NCBI GenBank assembly: GCA_030430975.1
Contig: JAUIKB010000345.1
Span: 1 to 6,424, forward strand
DNA from: Polyangia bacterium
GTDB lineage: Bacteria; Myxococcota_A; Polyangia; Polyangiales; Polyangiaceae
Length of the DNA: 6,424 bases
Direction of reading: 5' to 3'
Made by a program: the position numbers and the translations under genes. The notes beneath the pieces were generated by a model. It made no database searches and was not told where the DNA came from. It saw only the letters and a list, made by a program, of their open reading frames with translations. Below are positions 1 to 5,183 of this stretch, one piece after another. Within the stretch, counting starts at the first letter, position 1. Every line of letters starts with the position of its first letter.

Positions 1-1
1 C

Positions 2-766
2 GCTGCCAATCTTCTGCATGGCGCCAAAGGCGTGGCCGGCGGCGTTGCTCGGCGCGGCCAGAAAGCGCGCCAAGCCGGTGAGCTCTGGATTGCAAAAGGC
101 GTAAGAGCGCGACGCGCTCTGCTTCGCGATGGTGACGTGACGGAGAGCAAGAACCCGCACAACATCAAGCACGTTCTCGCAGCACTGGTGAACGATGAGC
201 TAGTTTACGTGGACAACGCCGGCTACGTCGGCGGCAGCGAGCGGCGAGTGCTCGAGCTGCAGGAAGACGACTGGTACGCGGCAGCCGCCAGTCGAGATGG
301 TCAGCGCTGGGCAATCGATTGGCATGAGCGGGGCGTGCGTGTCTTCGCCGATCAAGGCAAGACGCTCCTTCGAAACGTGCCGTCGGAAGCCGACAATGTT
401 CCCGTTTTTCTGTGCTTCGACCCAACCGGTGAACGCTTGGCGATCGGTCGAGTGGGCGCCGTCGAGCTAGTGAGCGTGGATGGCGACGAAACGATCCGCG
501 CCGCGGTGCCGGGTCAGTGCAGCCACATCGCGTTTTCACCTAGTGGCGATACGCTGTACGCCACTCTCTCCACCCACTTGGGCGGACCGTTCGGCGATCT
601 GGTGCCCGGGGAAGTGCGAGCCTTCGACTGCAGCGATCTGTCGATGCGCTATCGCCTGCTCGCGGGCAAGGGGGCCGTGCTCAAGATTTTCCCCGACGGT
701 ACGTCGGTCGCGCTTGGCGACGGCAAAGTGGCGGCGAGGCTTGGGGTTGACAGCAGCCATGAGTGA
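2..766 (+). CDS. Beta-propeller (WD40/PQQ-like repeat) protein, 5'-truncated
   Basis: The frame is open to the left edge, so the true start probably lies outside the window. An internal GTG at 32 is possible, but the only purine-rich stretch before it (26-30) is one base away, too close for a ribosome binding site. The visible part is about 254 residues. An Arg/Ala-rich N-terminal stretch is followed by four or five blade-like repeats of the form hydrophobic-x-F/S-x-D/S-G-x-x-hydrophobic, for example ASRDGQRWAI, FDPTGERLAIG, FSPSGDTLYAT and FPDGTSVALG, each followed by a short strand such as VRVFAD or VELVSVDG. This spacing is typical of beta-propellers, which usually serve as protein-binding scaffolds. 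No signal peptide or membrane segment is seen, but the N-terminus is missing. Its stop overlaps the start of the next gene by 8 bases, so the two are probably translated together. No catalytic motif is visible and the function is unknown. Confidence 0.7.
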   Translation, partial: AANLLHGAKGVAGGVARRGQKARQAGELWIAKGVRARRALLRDGDVTESKNPHNIKHVLAALVNDELVYVDNAGYVGGSERRVLELQEDDWYAAAASRDGQRWAIDWHERGVRVFADQGKTLLRNVPSEADNVPVFLCFDPTGERLAIGRVGAVELVSVDGDETIRAAVPGQCSHIAFSPSGDTLYATLSTHLGGPFGDLVPGEVRAFDCSDLSMRYRLLAGKGAVLKIFPDGTSVALGDGKVAARLGVDSSHE

Positions 767-1523
767 CCCCACGAACCGCTACCGCTGGACGAAGTTTCGC
801 CTCGCGTACCGGCAGCGCCTGCTCGACGCCGGAGTGGCTCCCAACGTCTTACAGGATGAAGAGTCGTTTCAGCGATTCGCCAGTACCGGTTGGTTGGCAT
901 CGAGCGACTGGAACACCCACTGTTTGACGCCGGCGCAGGCAGCTGAAGTCGCGGCATTGCTGGAGGAGTCCAGGGACGCGTTCGCGTTTGATGAGCGACT
1001 CGTGAACGAGCTCACCTACCGAGCGGAGCACGGAGAGACCTATTTCCAGGAAGGTACGTTCGCGGACGACTGGCGGGCGTTCTACGAAGCTTGGTATGGG
1101 TGCCACCTGGAGACGATGCGAGAGCCACGTCTTACAAGCCCCTCGGGAGAATTGGCTGTCCGGTTTTTATGGTTGAGGACGTTTGATGCGCCGGGGGCGA
1201 TCCGGCTGTCGACAGACGGCTTGGTGGTGAAGCGAACAAGCGGCCGTGGTGGGTACGCGCCGGGGAAGCTCGTCGACGACCGCGTCATTCGGTTATCGGA
1301 AGCAGCCGTGTCGAAACTGGTTGGCCAAGCCCAAATGCTCTGGGAGCACCGAGTCGAGCCGTGCCACGTGCTCGACGGCGCGGAATGGATCGTCGAGCTA
1401 GCTGACCGCGAGCGTTACCGTTGCGTGCACGAGACATCACCGGAGACCGGCCCGATTCGCGCGTTCGGGGAAGCGATGCTGAAGCGGTCGAAGCTAAACG
1501 AATCGCACGCATACGAGGGGTGA
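759..1523 (+). CDS. Uncharacterised 254-aa protein, translationally coupled to upstream propeller gene
   Basis: ATG at 759 lies inside ATGAGTGA, where the TGA at 764-766 ends the upstream gene. The frame is open upstream to 480, but that stretch overlaps the propeller gene and gives an Arg/Ser/Cys-rich shadow translation, so 759 was chosen. A GGGG at 743-746 is a distant, weak ribosome binding site, consistent with coupling. The protein is soluble-looking, rich in Trp and acidic residues, with no signal peptide or membrane segment. Its last ~70 residues (LDGAEWIVELADRERYRCVH followed by SPETGPIRAFGEAMLK) resemble a C-terminal pattern I associate with small uncharacterised bacterial proteins: 'LDGxxWxxE', a 'Y-x-V/C-x-H/D' strand, then 'SPxxGPxRxLGxxML'. 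No catalytic motif was recognised. It could be an accessory or immunity-like partner of its neighbour, but that is speculation. Confidence 0.75.
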   Translation: MSDPTNRYRWTKFRLAYRQRLLDAGVAPNVLQDEESFQRFASTGWLASSDWNTHCLTPAQAAEVAALLEESRDAFAFDERLVNELTYRAEHGETYFQEGTFADDWRAFYEAWYGCHLETMREPRLTSPSGELAVRFLWLRTFDAPGAIRLSTDGLVVKRTSGRGGYAPGKLVDDRVIRLSEAAVSKLVGQAQMLWEHRVEPCHVLDGAEWIVELADRERYRCVHETSPETGPIRAFGEAMLKRSKLNESHAYEG

Positions 1524-1531
1524 CGGCGGCA

Positions 1532-1555
1532 GCCGGACCAGAGCCCGAATCCGGC
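1532..1555. terminator. Weak inverted repeat between convergent genes
   Basis: GCCGGA (1532-1537) and TCCGGC (1550-1555) form a perfect 6-bp stem with a 12-base loop, 9 bases past the stop of the 254-aa gene. No T-run follows on either strand, so it is at best a poor intrinsic terminator and may be chance in GC-rich DNA. Confidence 0.2.
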
Positions 1556-1559
1556 ACCC

Positions 1560-1661
1560 CTAGCTCCGCAGAATACTCTCCATCTTCTTCCCTCGGGCGA
1601 GCTCGTCCACGAGCTTGTCGAGGTAGCGGATCTTCTGCATCAGCGGATCTTCGACGCTCTC
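1560..1661 (-). pseudogene. C-terminal remnant of a DUF2200-family gene
   Basis: The reverse strand reads 33 codons, including EDPLMQKIRYLDKLVDELA and then RGKKMESILRS, ending at TAG (1560-1562). From memory this is the characteristic C-terminus of DUF2200, a family of roughly 110-residue proteins of unknown function whose members end in 'EDPLMQxIRYLDKLVDELAKGKxMEKILR'. The same frame stays open upstream to a TAA at 1809-1811, but it contains no ATG, GTG or TTG before the Met codon at 1638-1640, and its translation there does not resemble the family. A full-length gene would also run into the kinase gene that ends at 1815. The N-terminal two thirds therefore seem to have been lost or replaced. 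The remnant keeps strong sequence identity and no internal stops, so the loss may be recent. Confidence 0.65.
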
Positions 1662-1814
1662 GCTGGTCGCTGCGTCCGACGGGTGTCGCGCAAGATCCGG
1701 ACGCGTCAGAGCGTCGCTGTCGACACCGAGTGACGCGACGAACAGGTTTGGATGACGTCGGCGTACATCGCCGCCCGCTCCGGTACCGTCGTCTTCGGGC
1801 GTGCGAACTTAGGA
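1662..1814. other. Spacer with no recognisable gene
   Basis: Between the DUF2200 remnant and the end of the kinase gene I see no convincing coding region. One reverse frame has a short open stretch (1706-1813) containing PERAAMYADVI, which looks protein-like but matches nothing I recognise. It could be debris of another gene. No terminator hairpin with a T-run was found. Confidence 0.4.
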
Positions 1815-3395
1815 CTAGGTGGTCACGCCGGCTTCACCTTCGAGCCGCGCTGAGCTAGCCGCTATCCGCAGTTCTGTCGGCTGCGGCGTGGTGTTTTGCC
1901 GGGCCTGAATGCGCGGTCGGAACGTCTCCCACCACTGGGTGGCGTCACGCCGGCTCCAGGTGCCCTCCGCGCGACAGTCCTGCAGCGCGGAAGCCAGGTC
2001 CGCTGCGCTGGCGTAGCGGTTGGACGGGTCTTTCTCGAGGCAGCGCAGCACAATCGCCTGAAGGTCGGGCGGCACGGCGTCGCCGTCCAGTGGAGCGGGC
2101 TCCGTGTGCAGGTGGTGGCTGAGCACCTCCACGGTGCTCTTACCCTCGAACACGGGTCTGCCTGACAGTAGAAAGTACGCCACCGCGCCGACGGCGTACA
2201 AGTCGGTTCGGGCGTCGACCTGTTCCGGATCGACGAGCGTTTCCGGCGCTAGGTAGAGCGGCGTGCCCTTGATCGCGTTGGCCGAACTCACCGCCGGGTC
2301 AGCCGGAGCGTCGGTATCTTTGACCAGTCCGAAGTCGAGAACCTTGACCACGTCAGCGATACCTCCGCGCTCGCACAGCATCACGTTGTCCGGCTTGATG
2401 TCGCGATGGACGAGTCCCATGCCGTGGGCCTCGGCGAGCGCCTCGGCGATCTGCGCCAGGATGGCCACCGCACGTCCCGGCGGAATCGGACCGAAGTCTT
2501 CGACCAGCGCCTGGAGCGTCGTGCCGTCGAGGTACTCCATGGCGTAGTAGAAGATGCCCTCGTCGGTTCGACCGAAATCAAAGATCGCAACCGTGTTGGG
2601 GTGGGTCAAGCGACTGGTTTGCTGCACCTCTTGCTCGAACCGTGCGATGGTGCCTTCGCCAACTTTCGCGGGTGGTAATAATTTGATGGCCGTCGGTCGT
2701 CGCAATAGCCGGTGGCGTGCGCGGTAGACCGTTCCCATGCCGCCTTCGCCGATCTTCCACTCGAGCGTGTACTGTCCGAGCTGCAGCGCCTCCCGTACGC
2801 GCGTTTGAAGGCCATGGACGATGTGAGAGATCACGGCTGCTACGACGGCGATCGAAACCGTGGAGAAAATGCCAAACACGAGCGGCAGCTTCCACTCCTC
2901 GAGCTGCTGCGCGTCCGGCAGAATCCCCAGCTCACGGTCCCAGCCGACGACCGCGCAGGCCGTTGACAGGCTACCCCATAGCACCGTGACGACGGCCGAC
3001 AGCCACGCGGGGCTGGGAATGATGGCCGCCCGCAGCGTCACGGCGACGGCCATCGGAATCAGGACAAAGAACGACAGGATCGGCCCGGCGCCCTCCACCG
3101 GTGGATTTGCCGGCAGCGTGCCGTAGGCGACAGCCATCACGGCCATCACGCCGAGCTCGAACCCGCGAGAGGTAGCGATTGAGCGGTCCTCGCGCCGCGT
3201 GAACCACCACGCGACGGCGCTGACTAGCAGCACCGCGATGCCCGAGATCCGAGTGCTCGAAAACAGCGCCTCGCCCTCGGCGGAGTTGGCGAAGTCAAGA
3301 ACGAGCAGCCCAGCGAACAGCACGACGCAGACCCCGGCAAACAGCGCCACACGGCGCTGTAGGTAGGCCCGCGGATCGTCAAGGCTCGGAGTCAT
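1815..3395 (-). CDS. Receptor-like Ser/Thr protein kinase with N-terminal membrane domain
   Basis: A 526-aa Hanks-type (PknB-like) Ser/Thr kinase. Residues 1-195 hold about six hydrophobic segments (roughly 15-35, 49-66, 79-95, 104-126, 130-150, 170-193), followed by a short linker and a kinase domain from about 209 to 472. All key elements are present: glycine loop GEGGMG (216-221), the ATP-anchoring Lys238 in TAIKLL, a helix-C Glu (probably E256), HRDIKPDN (330-337) with catalytic Asp332, DFG (354-356), APE (383-385), and the late-lobe Arg in NRYASAADL. It should be an active kinase anchored in the inner membrane with a cytoplasmic catalytic domain, phosphorylating Ser/Thr on unknown partners. 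The C-terminal ~50 residues are a low-complexity tail. In many myxobacterial kinases the catalytic domain comes first and the membrane segment follows; here the order is reversed. The start is ATG at 3393-3395 with no strong ribosome binding site. It follows the epimerase-like gene by 109 bases on the same strand, so co-transcription is possible. Confidence 0.95.
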   Translation of the reverse strand: MTPSLDDPRAYLQRRVALFAGVCVVLFAGLLVLDFANSAEGEALFSSTRISGIAVLLVSAVAWWFTRREDRSIATSRGFELGVMAVMAVAYGTLPANPPVEGAGPILSFFVLIPMAVAVTLRAAIIPSPAWLSAVVTVLWGSLSTACAVVGWDRELGILPDAQQLEEWKLPLVFGIFSTVSIAVVAAVISHIVHGLQTRVREALQLGQYTLEWKIGEGGMGTVYRARHRLLRRPTAIKLLPPAKVGEGTIARFEQEVQQTSRLTHPNTVAIFDFGRTDEGIFYYAMEYLDGTTLQALVEDFGPIPPGRAVAILAQIAEALAEAHGMGLVHRDIKPDNVMLCERGGIADVVKVLDFGLVKDTDAPADPAVSSANAIKGTPLYLAPETLVDPEQVDARTDLYAVGAVAYFLLSGRPVFEGKSTVEVLSHHLHTEPAPLDGDAVPPDLQAIVLRCLEKDPSNRYASAADLASALQDCRAEGTWSRRDATQWWETFRPRIQARQNTTPQPTELRIAASSARLEGEAGVTT

Positions 3396-3438
3396 GTTCG
3401 GCTGTGCATCGAATACCGGCGTTGCCAGCGGCGAGTGT

Positions 3439-3507
3439 CTAGGAGGATCCGTTCTGGGCGAGTCGACAGATATCTGCGTTTTCTAGCGTCCCTTTGGGGG
3501 CGCCTTA
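3439..3507 (-). other. In-frame continuation of the epimerase-like gene past its TAA stop
   Basis: Reading on in the same frame from TAA at 3505-3507 gives GAPKGTLENADICRLAQNGSS and then TAG at 3439-3441. The GAPK..LEN.DI segment is the tail expected of this protein family. This shows that the stop is a recent substitution, a sequencing error, or a readthrough site, not the ancestral end of the gene. Confidence 0.65.
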
Positions 3508-4140
3508 CCGCGACGCGCGGATCATGGCTCGTCCGACTTCGGGCGTGCTCGTCACGTACTTGGTGACTCGCTTCAGTAGCGGGTACAGCGGGCGCAGCAG
3601 CGCGTAGGTCATCCGGTAGCTGGCGATGGTGGAGGTGGCGCCTCGCATCGGCTGGATCAGCGCCGGACGGAAGTTGTAGACCGCCTTGAACGGCAAATCC
3701 GCGAGCCGGTCTTCGGTCTCGGCCTTGACTCGCGCCCAATGCTGGCGGCTGTTTCGGTCTGTCGACGCGCCGCTGATGAAACAGAACGTCATCTCGGGGT
3801 TGCGCTGCGACAGGACCTCGGCCGCCGCCATCGTGTAGTCGAGGGTGATCTCCCGATAGCGATCGTTGCTCATCCCGGCGGACGACACGCCGAGGCACCA
3901 CATGCATGCGTCGAATCCGGCGAGCTGGTCCTCGATTGCGCTGAAATCCTTGAAGTCGGCGTGGATAATCTGGCTCAGCTTGGGGTGCTCCACATCGACG
4001 GCCCGGCGGCCAACAGTGGTGACCGATGCGATTCCGTCGTCGTCGAGGCACTCGAGCAGCACGCCGTACCCGATCATGCCGCTTGCGCCGAACACGACGA
4101 CGTTCATCGGAGGCTGCGCGTGGGACTTTTCGAGAGGCAT
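3505..4140 (-). CDS. NAD(P)-binding Rossmann-fold protein (atypical SDR / epimerase-like), C-terminus cut by a stop
   Basis: A 211-aa protein with the dinucleotide-binding motif FGASGMIG (residues 17-24) after a beta strand (MNVVV), then VGRRAVDVEHPKL, HADFKDFSAI, a CLGVSSAGMS strand and turn, the FISGAS strand, WARVKAETEDRL and FRPALIQPMRG. This is the pattern of single-domain atypical short-chain dehydrogenases related to HTATIP2 and usually annotated 'NAD-dependent epimerase'; the substrate is unknown. Either Met1 (4138-4140) or Met12 (4105-4107) may start it. Neither has a clear ribosome binding site, and family members usually start at the position of Met12. The protein ends ...VGRAMIRASR at TAA (3505-3507), yet the codons just downstream in the same frame read GAPKGTLENADI, which matches the family's usual tail (GAPKRVLENRDI-like), and run to TAG at 3439-3441. 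A nonsense change has probably removed the last ~22 residues. The Rossmann core is intact, so the protein may still work. Confidence 0.88.
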   Translation of the reverse strand: MPLEKSHAQPPMNVVVFGASGMIGYGVLLECLDDDGIASVTTVGRRAVDVEHPKLSQIIHADFKDFSAIEDQLAGFDACMWCLGVSSAGMSNDRYREITLDYTMAAAEVLSQRNPEMTFCFISGASTDRNSRQHWARVKAETEDRLADLPFKAVYNFRPALIQPMRGATSTIASYRMTYALLRPLYPLLKRVTKYVTSTPEVGRAMIRASR

Positions 4141-4313
4141 GTGAACCAGTATCGCATTCTGAGCAACGAACGGCCGTGTTGGCGGATGAATGGCTAGGGC
4201 TCCGTCGCGGCCCAGCGGCCGGGCCTCGAAGGGTCAGGCGGGGGAATTTCGTCTAGCGCTCAGCGTATCAGGCGCTACCACAGGACCGCTGAGGCACACT
4301 GAGGGAATAATCG
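4141..4313. promoter_or_regulatory. Divergent intergenic region between epimerase-like and lipoprotein genes
   Basis: This 173-base region must carry the start signals for both divergent genes. Visible elements are an inverted repeat TAGCGC (4254-4259) / GCGCTA (4272-4277) with a 12-base spacer, a candidate operator or leader hairpin 36 bases before the lipoprotein start; a GGCCC/GGGCC hairpin (4209-4213 / 4221-4225); and a repeated CTGAGG (4289-4294, 4299-4304). I could not assign -35/-10 boxes with confidence on either strand. Confidence 0.4.
4301..4306 (+). promoter_or_regulatory. Ribosome binding site of the lipoprotein gene
   Basis: GAGGGA lies 7 bases before ATG 4314. It fixes the start at 4314 in preference to the in-frame ATGs at 4326 and 4329. 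Confidence 0.65.
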
Positions 4314-5183
4314 ATGGCTGGACACATGATGACGTATCTGGGCAGGGCAGCTGGCTTCGCTGTCGTGGGCTTCTTTTTCTCGGCAGCCTGCGGAGGCAGT
4401 AACAGCAGTGGCTTGTCGGGCGGCGGAGCCGGAGGCGAGGCGGCATCTGCCGCATCGGGCGGTTCGAGCGTCGGAGGTGCCGGGGGATCGACTTCGGGCG
4501 GATCGGGTGGTTCCAGCAGCGGCGGTTCGACGTCGGGCGGTTCGGCGGGGCAGGGTGGTAGCACCGGTGGCCAGGGCGGCAGCACCGGTGGCCCGTGTCA
4601 GGGCGACGGTGACTGCACGGCGGGCGATCAGGTATGCGACACACAAGCGGGCGTCTGCGTGGATTGCTTGTTCACGAGCCAGTGCGGAACGCTCGAGCGT
4701 TGTCAAGACAAGGTGTGCGTACCGCTCACCGAGTGCAAGAACAGTCTGGACTGTGTCAACGCGCCCCAAGGCGCCATTTGTGACGCGACGACAGGCTACT
4801 GCGAGGAGTGTGTCGCCCCGTCGGATTGTCCCGGAACGGCGGACTGCACGGACAATCGCTGTGTTCCGTATAAACCATGCGAGAATTCGCTCGATTGTAC
4901 GGGCGGCGAAGTGTGCGATCCGACCACTGACCGTTGCGTCGGCTGCGTCGGTCCCAACGACTGCAGCGGTGAAGACGAGTGCATCGACAACGAGTGCGTC
5001 ACGTTGACCGCTTGTCAGTCGGACAATCAGTGCACACCGATGGGCCTGTTGTGCGACCAAAATAGGGGCCACTGTGTTGAGTGCATTCGCCACACGGATT
5101 GGAGTATTGATTCATGCCCGAGGGGGAAAATACTGCTGCGAGGGAGCCGCTTCCGTACCACCTTGCAATCAGAGACTATCTGA
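4314..5183 (+). CDS. Cysteine-repeat lipoprotein with Gly/Ser linker, C-terminus apparently replaced
   Basis: 289 aa as read. Residues 1-25 form a lipoprotein signal: a hydrophobic stretch (FAVVGFFF) and the lipobox-like SAAC with Cys26 as the lipidation site, followed by GG. The -3 position is Ser rather than Leu, a relaxed lipobox. Residues 27-94 are a Gly/Ser/Ala linker. From 95 there are four ~45-residue cysteine repeats (about 95-140, 141-188, 189-233, 234-262), each with the order C-x5/6-C, G-x-x-CD, C-V/E-x-C-x5-C, then C-x4-C-V. Such EGF- or disintegrin-like cysteine-knot repeats are common in secreted proteins of myxobacteria and are probably disulfide-bonded at the cell surface; the role is unknown. 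In repeat 4 the cysteine expected at residue 263 is Trp (TGG, 5100-5102), and the last 26 residues lose the repeat pattern and overlap the next gene by 70 bases. Residues 263-289 therefore probably do not belong to the original protein. Confidence 0.85.
   Translation: MAGHMMTYLGRAAGFAVVGFFFSAACGGSNSSGLSGGGAGGEAASAASGGSSVGGAGGSTSGGSGGSSSGGSTSGGSAGQGGSTGGQGGSTGGPCQGDGDCTAGDQVCDTQAGVCVDCLFTSQCGTLERCQDKVCVPLTECKNSLDCVNAPQGAICDATTGYCEECVAPSDCPGTADCTDNRCVPYKPCENSLDCTGGEVCDPTTDRCVGCVGPNDCSGEDECIDNECVTLTACQSDNQCTPMGLLCDQNRGHCVECIRHTDWSIDSCPRGKILLRGSRFRTTLQSETI
4391..4592 (+). repeat. Gly/Ser-coding low-complexity tract with a 21-bp tandem repeat
   Basis: Repeated GGCGG(T/A)TC(G/C)-type units encode the linker of the lipoprotein. 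At the end, 4551-4571 and 4572-4592 are two tandem 21-bp copies differing at two bases, each coding QGGSTGG. Tracts like this change length easily by slippage. Confidence 0.75.
5100..5102. other. Probable junction 1: lipoprotein to foreign lower-GC DNA
   Basis: The cysteine spacing of repeats 1-3 (C-x5-C at residues 118/124, 166/172, 211/217) predicts Cys at residue 263. The sequence matches Asp-(TG) and then becomes TGG. From the next base on, the repeat signature is gone and GGAG (5101-5104) begins the ribosome binding site of the peptidase gene. GC falls from near 65% (601-660) to 47-50% (5161-5220, 5701-5760) by hand count. I place the break within a few bases of 5101. Confidence 0.6.
5101..5104 (+). 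promoter_or_regulatory. Ribosome binding site of the M48-type peptidase
   Basis: GGAG stands 9 bases before ATG 5114, a normal spacing. It supports 5114 as the native start of the peptidase and shows that its leader survives up to the junction. Confidence 0.5.

Noticed and set aside
480..758. N-terminal extension of the 254-aa gene to ATG 480
   Set aside because: It overlaps the propeller gene in another frame, gives an Arg/Ser/Cys-rich shadow translation, and the ATGAGTGA overlap at 759 is a far better start.
1421..1858. Forward open frame of 145 codons
   Set aside because: Arg/Ser-rich shadow translation overlapping the end of the 254-aa gene, antisense to the DUF2200 remnant and the kinase end; no protein-like motifs.
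3392..4051. Reverse open frame of 219 codons
   Set aside because: Shadow of the epimerase-like gene in another frame; Arg/Pro-rich and without motifs, while the main frame has clear Rossmann motifs.
4391..4592. CRISPR-like or mobile-element repeat array
   Set aside because: The repetition is explained by Gly/Ser codons of the lipoprotein linker; there are no unique spacers and no terminal inverted repeats.
4408..5007. Forward open frame of 199 codons inside the lipoprotein gene
   Set aside because: Out-of-frame reading of the same repeats; Arg/Ala/Val-rich with no family features.
4275..5093. Reverse open frame of 272 codons opposite the lipoprotein gene
   Set aside because: Antisense of a repetitive Gly/Ser/Cys coding region; Ala/Thr/Arg-rich translation without motifs, whereas the forward frame has lipobox, ribosome binding site and regular repeats.
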